DNA of 64,000 nt, from positions 372,001 to 436,000 of the forward strand of contig JAFLSD010000001.1 of NCBI GenBank assembly GCA_022511125.1, read 5' to 3'. The stretch comes from Paramuribaculum sp. GTDB lineage: Bacteria; Bacteroidota; Bacteroidia; Bacteroidales; Muribaculaceae. This document shows positions 7,057 through 16,119 of the stretch, piece after piece. A program made the translations under genes and the position numbers. Under the pieces are notes generated by a model. It made no database searches and was not told the DNA's origin. It saw only the letters and a program-made list of their open reading frames with translations. The stretch's first letter is position 1, and each line of letters opens with the position of its first letter.

Positions 7057-8541
7057 ATGCTCGATAATAATCTGACAATCTATAATTCGCTTTCAAGAAA
7101 CAAGGAGACATTCGTTCCTTCCCACCCCGGGCATGTCGGTATGTATGTCTGTGGCCCCACGGTGTATGGTGACGGGCATCTCGGACATGCCAGACCGGCA
7201 ATCACATTCGACGTGCTTTACCGCTATCTTAACCATCTCGGTTATAAAGTCAGATATGTGAGAAACATAACCGATGTCGGACATCTCGAACATGATGCCG
7301 ACGAAGGAGAAGACAAGATTGCGAAGAAAGCCAGATTGGAACAACTTGAACCGATGGAAGTGGTTCAGCTCTATCTCAATCGCTATCGCAAGGCGATGGA
7401 AAGACTCAATGTCCTCCCTCCTTCCATAGAGCCGCATGCGTCCGGTCATATTATCGAGCAGATTGAATATATCAAAAAATTGCTGGACAGCGGATACGCT
7501 TACGAAAGCCAGGGATCGGTATATTTCGACGTTCCCAAATACAATCGGGACTACAACTACGGCAAACTTTCCGGCAGAAATGTCGACGAACTTTTATCGG
7601 CCACGCGCGACCTTGATGGACAAAACGAAAAACACTCTCCTGCCGATTTCGCACTGTGGAAAAAAGCATCCCCCGAACATATCATGCGATGGCCTTCTCC
7701 TTGGAGCGATGGTTTTCCGGGATGGCACCTCGAATGCTCCGTCATGGGAGAAAAATACCTCGGAGAGACGTTCGACATCCACGGCGGCGGAATGGATCTC
7801 AAATTCCCTCACCATGAATGTGAGATAGCACAATCCGTAGCACGCCATGGCCATGATGCCGTGCGATATTGGATGCACAACAACATGATTACCATCAACG
7901 GGCAGAAAATGGGCAAATCACTGGGCAATTTCATCACATTGGATGAATTTTTCACAGGTAGCCATCCCTTGCTCGAGCAGGCCTACTCGCCCATGACTAT
8001 CCGCTTCTTCATTCTTCAGGCCCATTACCGTGGGACTGTCGATTTCTCCAACGAAGCCCTTCAGGCCTCTGAAAAAGCTTTGCAACGGTTGATCGAAGGA
8101 TATAAACGGCTGCAAACATTGAAACCGTCCGATCAATCGACTGTCGACATCAAGGAGTTGGAAAGAAAATGTTATGAAGCTTTGGACGACGACCTCAACA
8201 CGCCCGTACTCATCGCTCATCTTTTCGAAGCGTGCGGAATAGTCAACCGTATCAACGACGGCCATGACAAAGCCACTGCCTCTGACATAGAGGAACTTAA
8301 ATCTCTATTCGACACTTTCCTCATCGACATTCTTGGCATTAAGCCCGAGGAGGGTGGCGATGAGGATTCGCTGACACCGTACAAAAACGCTGTCGATCTT
8401 CTCCTTTCCATCCGTGCGGAAGCAAAAGCTAAAAAGGACTGGGCTACCAGCGACCTCATCCGCGACAAAATGGCTGAAATAGGCTTCAAGGTAAAAGACA
8501 CCAAGGATGGGGTAGAATGGTCCATTGACTCCAAAAGTTAA
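7057..8541 (+). CDS. cysS: Cysteinyl-tRNA synthetase
   Basis: Class I synthetase that charges tRNA-Cys, 494 residues. The HIGH-type motif is HLGH at residues 41-44, the zinc/cysteine-binding Cys is C32 in VCGPTVY, and the KMSKS-type motif is KMGKS at 284-288. The catalytic core also shows GWHLECSVM and [15 protein letters not shown], both diagnostic for CysRS. The C-terminal DALR-type helical domain includes the stretch around ALDDDLNTP. All key residues are present. It sits between DUF3467 and a glutathione peroxidase in a compact plus-strand run. Confidence 0.96.
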   Translation: MLDNNLTIYNSLSRNKETFVPSHPGHVGMYVCGPTVYGDGHLGHARPAITFDVLYRYLNHLGYKVRYVRNITDVGHLEHDADEGEDKIAKKARLEQLEPMEVVQLYLNRYRKAMERLNVLPPSIEPHASGHIIEQIEYIKKLLDSGYAYESQGSVYFDVPKYNRDYNYGKLSGRNVDELLSATRDLDGQNEKHSPADFALWKKASPEHIMRWPSPWSDGFPGWHLECSVMGEKYLGETFDIHGGGMDLKFPHHECEIAQSVARHGHDAVRYWMHNNMITINGQKMGKSLGNFITLDEFFTGSHPLLEQAYSPMTIRFFILQAHYRGTVDFSNEALQASEKALQRLIEGYKRLQTLKPSDQSTVDIKELERKCYEALDDDLNTPVLIAHLFEACGIVNRINDGHDKATASDIEELKSLFDTFLIDILGIKPEEGGDEDSLTPYKNAVDLLLSIRAEAKAKKDWATSDLIRDKMAEIGFKVKDTKDGVEWSIDSKS

Positions 8542-8561
8542 TCTGCTCAAAAGTTAACGCT

Positions 8562-9035
8562 ATGACCATTTATGATTTTTCGGTAAAGAATGCCGAGGGC
8601 GAAAACGTGGATATGTCAACGTTCAAAGGTAAAGTCCTCCTCATCGTAAACACTGCCACCGGATGCGGATTCACGCCTCAGTACGAAGGATTGGAAGCAC
8701 TCTATAGTAAATTCCGGGATAAAGGCTTTGAAGTTCTTGATTTCCCATGCAACCAGTTCGGACATCAGGCACCCGGAACGGAAAAAGAAATACAAGACTT
8801 CTGCACGCTGAAATATCACACCACTTTCCCCCTTTTTCATAAAGTGGAGGTGAACGGTAAGAATGCATCGCCGCTTTTCGTTTGGCTGAAAAAACAGAAA
8901 GGCGGATGGTTCGGAGGAGCCATTAAATGGAACTTCACCAAATTTCTCGTCGATCGTAATGGCAATGTCGTAGCGAGATTCGCGCCCGTGACACCTCCGG
9001 AAAAAATCAGAGATAGGATCATAAAATTGCTATGA
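8562..9035 (+). CDS. Glutathione peroxidase family (thioredoxin-type thiol peroxidase)
   Basis: 157-residue peroxidase that reduces hydroperoxides. The peroxidatic Cys is C35 in NTATGCGFTPQY. The catalytic Gln lies in FPCNQFGHQAPGT and the Trp/Asn pair in IKWNFTKFLVDRNG. It has Cys, not selenocysteine, at the active site. The extra Cys in FPCNQF is the likely resolving residue, so electrons probably come from thioredoxin as in most bacterial homologs. No signal peptide, hence cytoplasmic. The next gene starts within its stop codon (ATGA). Confidence 0.92.
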   Translation: MTIYDFSVKNAEGENVDMSTFKGKVLLIVNTATGCGFTPQYEGLEALYSKFRDKGFEVLDFPCNQFGHQAPGTEKEIQDFCTLKYHTTFPLFHKVEVNGKNASPLFVWLKKQKGGWFGGAIKWNFTKFLVDRNGNVVARFAPVTPPEKIRDRIIKLL

Positions 9036-9316
9036 AAACGCTACAGGAAACTTTCAGTGGGCTCAAGAAGCGTCTCGGGCGCCTATCATTTCGTACCGGT
9101 GTGATAGTCCTGTCTCTCTGCGTTCCTTTCTATATTTTATCGTTTGCCCAGATGGCGCTCCCTATTTCCACTTCTGCTAAAGGAGTCTTGTGGGTGGTGC
9201 TTTTCGGGCTTGCCAAGACATTTCAGTATGGCGGCCTTGTCATATTGGGTGCTGAAGGAGTGAAGCGAATCAAACTCTACTTTAAACGCCGCCGTTCGGC
9301 GCAAGAAATCGAATAA
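9032..9316 (+). CDS. Small two-TM membrane protein (transporter-suffix-domain type)
   Basis: 94 residues with two hydrophobic segments (about 23-44 and 50-74), basic flanks (LKKRLGRL and KRIKLYFKRRR) and a central ALPISTSAKGVLW. The pattern resembles the short transporter-suffix domain family, whose function is not known. It overlaps the peroxidase gene by 4 bases (ATGA), so translation is probably coupled. Confidence 0.6.
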   Translation: MKTLQETFSGLKKRLGRLSFRTGVIVLSLCVPFYILSFAQMALPISTSAKGVLWVVLFGLAKTFQYGGLVILGAEGVKRIKLYFKRRRSAQEIE

Positions 9317-9338
9317 TTAACTAAATAAACTATTATCT

Positions 9339-10088
9339 ATGAAAATGAAATCGAAACTAAGTCTATCTTTCCTCGCGATCACAGCATTTTTGCTGTCGTT
9401 TACATCATGTAACGAAGCTGAGGACACTCTGATATGGTCAAATATCGTGACATATCAAGGCACACAATCAAATGGTTACAGTCGCGTCACATGGCAGGCT
9501 GCTATGGATAGCCAACCCATAGAACTTCTGATAGGTTACGACCTCAGCGCTCTGCAGTCAGGTGCGCCTACTCCTGTTGGCACAAGGATCTTCATCGAAT
9601 TTACCACCGACATCTCTGTCAAAACATTAACCGATGGTTTGATGGTCACTCGGGATCAGATCAGCAGTCTTTTCGTTGTCAAGACTCTTACACCACAGAC
9701 TTCCTCGCAGCTTCCTCCTGAAAATTGGAATGCCGAACCTAATCAGTTTATCGCGACTATATACCGCAGCGGTTCCTATCTGAATATGTCGTCACTGTTG
9801 CCTCTCGGAACTGTATCAGACCAGATGACAATGACTTTTTACGTTGACCCACAGACTATCGGACAGGAGAATGTCGTGGCTTATCTGAGCTATACAAATC
9901 CTGCTGCATATTCGGGAGCGACCCTCGCAAATACATACCTTAACTGTGTCGATATTTCAAGCTTGATGAACGGTAAGTCAAGCACTCTTACCGTTAATTT
10001 CAAAAACGAAAACACCTCTATCAACGTTAACGTACCTTACGGCACGGTTGCATCCGACTACCAGTCTGTTACCATACCTTTGAAATAA
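9339..10088 (+). CDS. Lipoprotein, NigD-like family (paralog of the gene at 5973)
   Basis: 249-residue lipoprotein with lipobox Cys C24 (SFTSC). It shares with the 5973 gene the segments WSNIVTYQG, RSGSYLNMSSLLP, NVVAYLSYTNPAA and TYLNCVDISSLM, with otherwise modest identity. This points to an old duplication. The C-terminus is short and strand-like. A strong terminator follows at 10111-10142, so this gene probably ends the plus-strand run. Function unknown. Confidence 0.7.
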   Translation: MKMKSKLSLSFLAITAFLLSFTSCNEAEDTLIWSNIVTYQGTQSNGYSRVTWQAAMDSQPIELLIGYDLSALQSGAPTPVGTRIFIEFTTDISVKTLTDGLMVTRDQISSLFVVKTLTPQTSSQLPPENWNAEPNQFIATIYRSGSYLNMSSLLPLGTVSDQMTMTFYVDPQTIGQENVVAYLSYTNPAAYSGATLANTYLNCVDISSLMNGKSSTLTVNFKNENTSINVNVPYGTVASDYQSVTIPLK

Positions 10089-10110
10089 ATAGTATTTGCT
10101 ACACAAAATA

Positions 10111-10142
10111 AAAAGCGGGGCTGTAAAATCAGCCCCGCTTTT
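10111..10142 (+). terminator. Rho-independent terminator
   Basis: A perfect 13-bp stem (10111-10123 with 10130-10142) with a GC-rich core (GCGGGGC) and a 6-base loop. A-runs before and T-runs after the stem let it work on both strands between the convergent lipoprotein and acetyltransferase genes. Confidence 0.85.
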
Positions 10143-10158
10143 GTTTATCCTGACGAGC

Positions 10159-10743
10159 TTAATTTTTCCGGAAACCGACTTTGTCCTTTTCGGTTATCTT
10201 TCGGATGACTTTACATGGATTTCCCGCAGCCACTACCCCCGACGGGATATCGTGAGTCACAACGCTACCTGCACCTATCACAGTATCGTCGCCAATCGTA
10301 ACACCGCTCAGGATGATGCTTCCACCTCCTATCCACACGCGATTCCCTATCGTTATAGGTTCTGGAATTAATGCTCCCGATATTCTTTCTTCAGAATCGA
10401 GAGAGTGATTTGCCGAGTAGGCACTAACATTCGGGCCTATCAAAGTATTGTTCCCTATACTTATCTGGCCGCAATCCAACAGTGTACAGCCGAAATTGAT
10501 ATACACATCGTTACCTATCGTTATATTTTTGCCGAATTCACAGGTAAATACTGGCTCCATCCATACACGTTCGCCCACCTTTTTGAAAAGCTTACCCATG
10601 ATTTCCCTGCGTTTCTCTACCTCTTCGTCACTCGTGCTGTTAAACTCTCGGAAAAGTTTTTTCGCCTTGACTCTCAGGTCAAACAAATCCGGATCGAAAT
10701 CGTCATAGATCTGATGCCTCTGCATCTTATCCCACTCTGTCAT
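10159..10743 (-). CDS. Sugar O-acetyltransferase (Maa/LacA/NodL type)
   Basis: 194-residue acetyl-CoA-dependent transferase with a left-handed beta-helix of hexapeptide repeats (ITIGNDVYINFG, ISIGNNTLIGPN, ITIGNRVWIGGG, VTIGDDTVIGAGS). An N-terminal helical Mac domain (about 1-60) precedes it. The catalytic His is in YSANHSLD, and the closing VVAAGNPCKVIRKI is typical of maltose/galactoside acetyltransferases. The natural acceptor is unclear; detoxification of non-metabolised sugars is the usual explanation. Single gene, minus strand, downstream of ychF. Confidence 0.88.
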   Translation of the reverse strand: MTEWDKMQRHQIYDDFDPDLFDLRVKAKKLFREFNSTSDEEVEKRREIMGKLFKKVGERVWMEPVFTCEFGKNITIGNDVYINFGCTLLDCGQISIGNNTLIGPNVSAYSANHSLDSEERISGALIPEPITIGNRVWIGGGSIILSGVTIGDDTVIGAGSVVTHDIPSGVVAAGNPCKVIRKITEKDKVGFRKN

Positions 10744-10776
10744 AATTTTATTCTTTATATTTAATAATTAAGAGGC

Positions 10777-11880
10777 TTAGACATTGAACAGGAAATGCAT
10801 TATGTCGCCATCCTGAACCACGTACTCTTTCCCTTCTACTCCCATCTTGCCCGCGGCTTTTACGGCTGCTTCCGAACCTAATCCTACATAGTCGGCATAT
10901 TTGATTACCTCTGCGCGGATAAAGCCCTTTTCGAAATCCGTATGTATGATTCCCGCACACTTTGGCGCTTTGCTCCCGCGAAGGAAAGTCCAGGCTCTAA
11001 CTTCGTCCGGACCGGCGGTGAAATAAGTCTGGAGATCAAGAAGAGAATAGGCTGCGCGGATCAGACGTGAAACCCCCGACTCCTCTAAACCTATCGATTC
11101 GAGAAACTCTTGACGCTCCTCATACGTATCTAATTCGGCTATTTCAGCCTCGGTCTGGGCCGCGACGATTAGCAACTGTGCTTCTTCTGACTCAATTGCC
11201 TTTCTCACCTTATCTACGTAGGCGTTGCCATTGGCGGCCGAAGCATCGTCCACATTGCACACATAGAGCACCGGCTTATTGGTCAGTAGGAAGAGTTCAC
11301 GGGCAAACTTCTGTTCGTCAGGAGTATCGAACTTCACCGAGCGAGCCGGCTTTCCTTTCGACAAAGCATCATGATAAGCCGACAAAACGTCATATTGCAT
11401 TTTTGCCGTTTTGTCACCACCTGTCTGAGCCTGCTTCTGCGTTCTCGCCATTCGGCTCTCCACGGTCTCGAGATCCTTCACCATAAGCTCATAGTCTATC
11501 ACCTCTTTGTCGCGGAGAGGATCCACTGTCCCGTCTACATGCGTAATATTGTCATCGTCGAAACAACGCAACACATGGATTATCGCATCGGTCTCCCTGA
11601 TATTTGCCAGAAATTTATTGCCCAGTCCCTCACCTTTGCTCGCACCTTTCACAAGGCCTGCGATATCAACTATTTCCACCGTCGCCGGCACGATACTTTT
11701 GGGATTGCACATCTCCACAAGCTTCGTAAGCCTCTCGTCTGGGACAGTTATCACACCCACATTCGGTTCTATTGTACAGAACGGAAAATTTGCACTTTGA
11801 GCCTTGGCGTTCGACAGACAATTAAAAAGGGTTGACTTACCAACGTTGGGCAGTCCCACTATTCCGCATTTCAATGACAT
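10777..11880 (-). CDS. ychF: Ribosome-binding ATPase YchF
   Basis: 367-residue OBG-related P-loop protein that binds ribosomes and prefers ATP to GTP. G1 is GLPNVGKST at residues 9-17, G3 is DIAGLVKGASKGEGLGN, and the non-canonical G4 NVDD follows VLYVC, matching the family's altered base specificity. The C-terminal TGS domain ends with ...YVVQDGDIMHFLFNV, as is usual. The diacylglycerol-kinase-like gene lies 11 bases upstream, so the two may share a transcript. Confidence 0.95.
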   Translation of the reverse strand: MSLKCGIVGLPNVGKSTLFNCLSNAKAQSANFPFCTIEPNVGVITVPDERLTKLVEMCNPKSIVPATVEIVDIAGLVKGASKGEGLGNKFLANIRETDAIIHVLRCFDDDNITHVDGTVDPLRDKEVIDYELMVKDLETVESRMARTQKQAQTGGDKTAKMQYDVLSAYHDALSKGKPARSVKFDTPDEQKFARELFLLTNKPVLYVCNVDDASAANGNAYVDKVRKAIESEEAQLLIVAAQTEAEIAELDTYEERQEFLESIGLEESGVSRLIRAAYSLLDLQTYFTAGPDEVRAWTFLRGSKAPKCAGIIHTDFEKGFIRAEVIKYADYVGLGSEAAVKAAGKMGVEGKEYVVQDGDIMHFLFNV

Positions 11881-11891
11881 ACTTAGTTCTT

Positions 11892-12881
11892 TTATTTTTC
11901 TTTTTCAATATTGTTCAATGATTTATCCGTGAGTCTTTTCAACGCATGGTTCAGATCGTCGAAAAAAGATTTAACCGGAGTTATTATCGGTTTGAACCCC
12001 GCATAATCCGGATTTGTATAGATATTTATCTTACCGGGCTGGCAACTGATTTCCATTCGCTCACCCATAGTCACCGGCTCACCGTCTACATGGGCCACAC
12101 CCGCCTGCTTGCGGCTTATAACCGCCGACGGAACCCTCAACGTATGGATGAGGGTGTTTTTATCCAATCGTCCTGTCATGAGCTCTATACCCATCAACGC
12201 TGTAGTAAAAGGATTCCCCTGATGGACCACCGTAATATCCAGCAAACCGTCAGTGAGCGAAGCGTTTGGAGCTATATACGCATTGTTACCGTACTGGGAT
12301 GCGTTACAAACAGCCACGATAAAAGCTTTCTCCGTAATCTTCTTTCCGTCAGCCCAGATTGTATATTCATCGCTATGATAATCTTTCAGCCGTTGCACAA
12401 CGCTCTTCACATAAGTTATGAAACCGCGCTTTTTTTGCTCTGCGAACAGATGGCTCACTTCTGCGTCGAAACCCAATCCGAATGTACAGAAAAAAGGCAA
12501 TTCGTTCACTAACCCGTAATCGCACTGGGTCACGTTATTTTTTATTATTATATCGATTGAAGCCTTGATGTCGATAGGAATGCCCAAGTGTCTTGCAAGA
12601 CCGTTCCCCGACCCGCAGGGAATGATACCCATCTTCGTATCGGTTCCCCTTAGAGCTGCGGCTGCCTCGTTTACTGTGCCGTCGCCACCGGCCACTATAA
12701 CAGTATCATAACGAGCTTTCGCGGCTGTAGAAGCTGCAACAGTAGCGTCTCCGTGACCGAGAGTCTTAAATAATTCTACTTCCATAGATGGCAGACTCCT
12801 CCTCACGAGCTCTTCCAGCCCGCGCTTGTCAAAAGTCCCCGAAATAGGATTGATGATCAGAAGACATCTGTTTCTATCCAT
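11892..12881 (-). CDS. Diacylglycerol kinase catalytic-domain lipid kinase (DagK/YegS type)
   Basis: Lipid kinase family protein of 329 residues. The nucleotide-binding motif is GGDGT at 65-69, followed by GIIPCGSGNGLARHLG. The C-terminal beta-sandwich contains GLLDITVVHQG and VDGEP, as in YegS/DgkB. It probably phosphorylates diacylglycerol or a sphingoid lipid at the inner membrane; Bacteroidota make sphingolipids, so substrate choice is open. The start was taken at 12881 (MDRNRC). The in-frame codon at 12893 would fall inside the -7 element TAACTTTG at 12898-12891. Confidence 0.85.
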   Translation of the reverse strand: MDRNRCLLIINPISGTFDKRGLEELVRRSLPSMEVELFKTLGHGDATVAASTAAKARYDTVIVAGGDGTVNEAAAALRGTDTKMGIIPCGSGNGLARHLGIPIDIKASIDIIIKNNVTQCDYGLVNELPFFCTFGLGFDAEVSHLFAEQKKRGFITYVKSVVQRLKDYHSDEYTIWADGKKITEKAFIVAVCNASQYGNNAYIAPNASLTDGLLDITVVHQGNPFTTALMGIELMTGRLDKNTLIHTLRVPSAVISRKQAGVAHVDGEPVTMGERMEISCQPGKINIYTNPDYAGFKPIITPVKSFFDDLNHALKRLTDKSLNNIEKEK

Positions 12882-13336
12882 AAGCAGACACAAAGTTAAC
12901 TATAAATCCGCGGAGCGGTACAAAAAACCACAAAGAAAAATGGGCTGACCTCACGGGCAACCCAATTTCATTTACACATAGTACTTAACGTCAGTGGATT
13001 TTATCTGAATGTCTAATTGTTGTATGAAAAAGCGTCTTAATGTTTGTTTCGATGCAAAGATATGATAAATTTTCACACCCTGCACATCTTTGAAAACCAT
13101 GTTATTAAACATTGTTTTATTTTATTGATGTGCGACAACGCTTACAATCTTAAAGTTTACTTCCATAAGCCTTTTTTTGCTTACGGATTGTAACCTTAAA
13201 TCCCGTCGAAGGATTGAAATCGTAAAAATCCATAATACGCCGCATAAATATACATTTGCCCGGTTAAGTTATGACTTGGCGCATTAACACTATTTAACCA
13301 TACCCCCTCCCCTTTCTGCTTGGCTTATTACGGATT
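12882..13336. other. 455-bp intergenic region between trmD and the DagK-like gene
   Basis: No convincing gene. It holds the DagK promoter: minus-strand TAACTTTG at 12898-12891, with a TTTG-like -33 at a long 22-base spacing. It also holds a 9-bp hairpin with one mismatch (13162-13170 with 13179-13187, T-rich loop), with TTACAATC (13142-13149) able to pair alternatively to GATTGTAA (13186-13193). The structure could belong to a small RNA or the trmD 3' end; nothing identifies it. Confidence 0.4.
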
Positions 13337-14008
13337 TTACAGCAAATCGGGACGCAAACGGCGTGTTCTTTCCATGGCCTGCTCATGTCGCCAGTTGTCG
13401 ATTCGCGCCTGATGCCCCGACAAAAGAATCTCGGGCACCTTCCACCCTTTATATTCAGCAGGACGGCTGTAAACCGGTGGAGCTAAAAGATTATCCTGAA
13501 ACGAATCGCTCAGAGCGCTCTGTTCGTCGCCGATAGCTCCCGGTATCAGTCTCACTACAGCGTCGGCTATTACCGCGGCCGGCAATTCTCCACCCGTCAG
13601 GACATAATCGCCTATCGATATCTCACGCGTCACCAGATGCTCCCTGATTCTATAATCCACACCCTTATAGTGGCCACACAGAATCATTATATTCTCCAGC
13701 ATTGACAGACTGTTGGCTATAGGTTGAGTCAGAGTTTCACCGTCGGGCGACGTAAAAATTATTTCATCATAATCACGCTCCGATTTCAGACTGCTTATAG
13801 CCCTGTCTACCGGCTCTATTTGCATCACCATTCCGGCCTCTCCGCCGAAAGGATAATCATCCACTTTCCTATGTTTGTTCGTCGTATAATCTCTCAGATT
13901 ATGCACATGAATCTCAACTAATCCCTTATCTTGAGCTCGCTTGAGTATCGAACAGTTCAGTGGCGACTCAAGCATCTCGGGAACCACCGTCAGTATATCT
14001 ATCCTCAT
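13337..14008 (-). CDS. trmD: tRNA (guanine-N1)-methyltransferase
   Basis: 223-residue SPOUT methyltransferase that makes m1G37 in tRNAs reading CNN/CGG-type codons. Diagnostic motifs are [11 protein letters not shown] at the start, [46 protein letters not shown] and the C-terminal helical region. The trefoil-knot SAM site lies in the GGELPA segment. It is intact. Its first 41 bases lie inside the 3' end of the upstream C5-methyltransferase gene, so its own promoter or start signals must sit in foreign-looking coding sequence, or it is co-expressed with the restriction-modification operon. Confidence 0.95.
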   Translation of the reverse strand: MRIDILTVVPEMLESPLNCSILKRAQDKGLVEIHVHNLRDYTTNKHRKVDDYPFGGEAGMVMQIEPVDRAISSLKSERDYDEIIFTSPDGETLTQPIANSLSMLENIMILCGHYKGVDYRIREHLVTREISIGDYVLTGGELPAAVIADAVVRLIPGAIGDEQSALSDSFQDNLLAPPVYSRPAEYKGWKVPEILLSGHQARIDNWRHEQAMERTRRLRPDLL

Positions 14009-15344
14009 AATCTTTTAAAGTATTGTCGTCTTCACACACCATTCCCTCAAACATTCCATGCCATTTTCTTACAGCCACATATCCCAAGACCTTTTCGTTT
14101 TTTCCCGTATTATGTTTCTTAACCTCTAAATGATTTAAAAGTCTGACTAAGGCGCGACCGATTGCCGATGAAAGATTAACGGGCACAGCATTCCCGATTT
14201 GTTTGTATTTGGAAGACATTGAACCACAGAATTTCCAGTCATCAGGGAATGTCTGAATTCGTGCATATTCTCTTACTGTCAAAGGTCTTGTTTCGATTGG
14301 ATGACAACGTTCTGTCTGTTTTTGGGCAGGAGAGCAAGTCAATGTTAGACTCGGTTCGCTAAATGATAGGCGTCTCGCCATCCCAGTCTTCCCTCCACCC
14401 AAATTATAACTTCCTTTCATATAGTTTTTTGCTATATTGTCAGGCAGATCCCTCCAGTCACCTCCCTCAGGTACTAACTCAAGAACACGTTTTTTACTCT
14501 CTGGATAAGTTTGACCTTCAGATACAGGAACATCCTTATCATAAAGATCGCCTTTAAAGAAAGCGTCTCGTAAAGTCATCACTCTTCTTGCGGGTGACGG
14601 CCATTTGAAGTCTATGTCATCCGCAAGATCTTTTCTGATGGCAATAAGGATTAACCTTTCCCTCTTTTGAGGTACTTCGAATTGGATTGCTTTTAAAATT
14701 CTCGGTTCTATCAGAACATAACCGATATCCTCTATCACATTTTTGATAGTTGCAAGTGTTTTGCCTCCATCATGCTCTTGTAATCCCTTGACATTCTCAC
14801 ACATAAAGACAGCGGGGCGTATTTCGTTCACAGCTCTCGCTAATTCAAAAAATAAAGTACCTCGAGTTTCCTCAAATCCTAATCTTTTGCCTGCATAAGA
14901 GAAAGCCTGACATGGGAAACCGCCTGAAACCAAATCAACCATCCCCCTATAGTTTCTGAAATCTATTTCGTGAATATCGCCTTGAATGACATTCCAATCA
15001 GGACGGTTAGTACGCAACGTTTCACAAGCATCTTTGTCTATTTCGTTTAACAGAACGTGTTTGAAACCAGATTGTTCAAGACCAATAGCAAGGCCGCCTG
15101 CACCGGCGAACAGTTCTACGGAAGTGAACGGTCTTATAGGTTGTGTCAACTTTTCCTCATCCCATTTTGTCATAAGCATCTCATTTATCTGAGGTACGAA
15201 AAAGAGATCTTCCATTAAGAAACATATTTCTTTATTTTTAGAAATGGGCTTATAGACTCCGGTTTCAGCTCGTTTCTCAATTGTGGCGCGTGATACTCCT
15301 AAGAGATCCGCAAGAGAACCTGAAGATATTATTATTCCGTCCAT
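13968..15344 (-). CDS. Type II DNA (cytosine-5) methyltransferase with N-terminal HTH
   Basis: 458-residue C5-MTase. Motif [11 protein letters not shown] is at 79-88. Motif [11 protein letters not shown] carries the catalytic C145. Motif VI is CENVKGL (183-188), motif VIII is QKRERLILI, and motif X is [16 protein letters not shown]. An N-terminal 50-residue HTH-like segment ([19 protein letters not shown]) resembles regulatory N-termini of M.EcoRII/SsoII/Sau96I-like enzymes, which can repress their own operon. All motifs look intact. It overlaps the nuclease reading frame by 13 bases and trmD by 41. The last about 50 residues after motif X are atypical and may be read-through. Recognition of GGNCC or GGWCC is inferred from the neighbouring nuclease. 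Confidence 0.9.
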   Translation of the reverse strand: MDGIIISSGSLADLLGVSRATIEKRAETGVYKPISKNKEICFLMEDLFFVPQINEMLMTKWDEEKLTQPIRPFTSVELFAGAGGLAIGLEQSGFKHVLLNEIDKDACETLRTNRPDWNVIQGDIHEIDFRNYRGMVDLVSGGFPCQAFSYAGKRLGFEETRGTLFFELARAVNEIRPAVFMCENVKGLQEHDGGKTLATIKNVIEDIGYVLIEPRILKAIQFEVPQKRERLILIAIRKDLADDIDFKWPSPARRVMTLRDAFFKGDLYDKDVPVSEGQTYPESKKRVLELVPEGGDWRDLPDNIAKNYMKGSYNLGGGKTGMARRLSFSEPSLTLTCSPAQKQTERCHPIETRPLTVREYARIQTFPDDWKFCGSMSSKYKQIGNAVPVNLSSAIGRALVRLLNHLEVKKHNTGKNEKVLGYVAVRKWHGMFEGMVCEDDNTLKDYEDRYTDGGSRDA

Positions 15345-16092
15345 TTTTTGTTTTCAAATTCAGTAAAACCTTCATAAGTTGAGAAAGCAAGAAGATACAG
15401 ACTTGAGAGTATATCGGAATTCGTTTTGAGAAGTTCCTCGAAAACTGTATTTTTTACCTTTAAATTTTTATTCTCTTTCAAAACATCATCAATGATTGTA
15501 GGCAACGCTTTGCATAACTTGAAGAAAGCGCGTGAGTCATTAAATACAATTTCATAAAATCTGTCAATAGAAATCCTTCGGATTTTCTTATGCGATTTTT
15601 TTATTTTGTCAAGAGATATCAACCAGTTTTCGTCTTTCGATCTTGTTGAAATTGCCTCCACTAAATAACATGTAGCCTCATCATCTTCTAAAAGTTTGCT
15701 TTGCATTGTAATATAAGTGTTTTTAGCAGAAGCCGAATTCATTGTATTATGTTTATTCTTTATTTCAGCGTAAATATGAAGACTTTGGTTCTCAACATCA
15801 AAACCTTCTTGGGGAACTCGCCATCCGTTTCAGCATATTTGAAGATATTCTGATGAAAATAACCTATTTCATTTGTGTTGCTTTTGTCTATTTGTCTCAA
15901 ACATTCGTTTTCTATAGTCTTTTCTATGGATTGACCATATACTTTTGAATCAAATGTTAGTTTTATGGGATCTATTATGCTCGCATTGAATTGCATTAGA
16001 TTGATTTCTTTTCGATAAGCCTCAACTGTTTGCCTCACATGGTTAAAAATATCTTCGTTTGAGATAAATCCTAAATCATAATTTCTCATCAT
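15332..16092 (-). pseudogene. Eco47II/Sau96I-like type II restriction endonuclease, frameshifted
   Basis: Two reading frames join into one nuclease of about 253 residues. The N-terminal part (16092 to the shift, starting MMRNYDLGFISNEDIF) contains IIDPIKLTFD and NEIGYFHQNIF. The C-terminal part resumes with FDVENQSLHIYAEIKNKHNTMNS, then ATCYLVEAI, RRISIDRFYEIV and LCKALPTIIDDVL, all typical of Eco47II/Sau96I enzymes. The frames are offset by one missing base at about 15804-15806, where the minus strand reads AAGAAGGTTTTG. The likely catalytic E-x-K (AEIKNK) lies just after the shift, so neither half can be active alone. The upstream piece would stop at 15760; the downstream frame could restart at 15742. 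Composition is AT-rich: 21 G+C of 60 at 15361-15420, against 36 of 60 at 13381-13440 in trmD. Confidence 0.85.
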
Positions 16093-16119
16093 GTCTGTAA
16101 TTGATTCAGTTCTGTGGTT

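Noticed and set aside
15332-16092. Programmed frameshifting of the nuclease
   Set aside because: The shift site AAGAAGGTTTTG is not a recognised slippery heptamer and no stimulatory structure was seen; a simple deletion is more likely.
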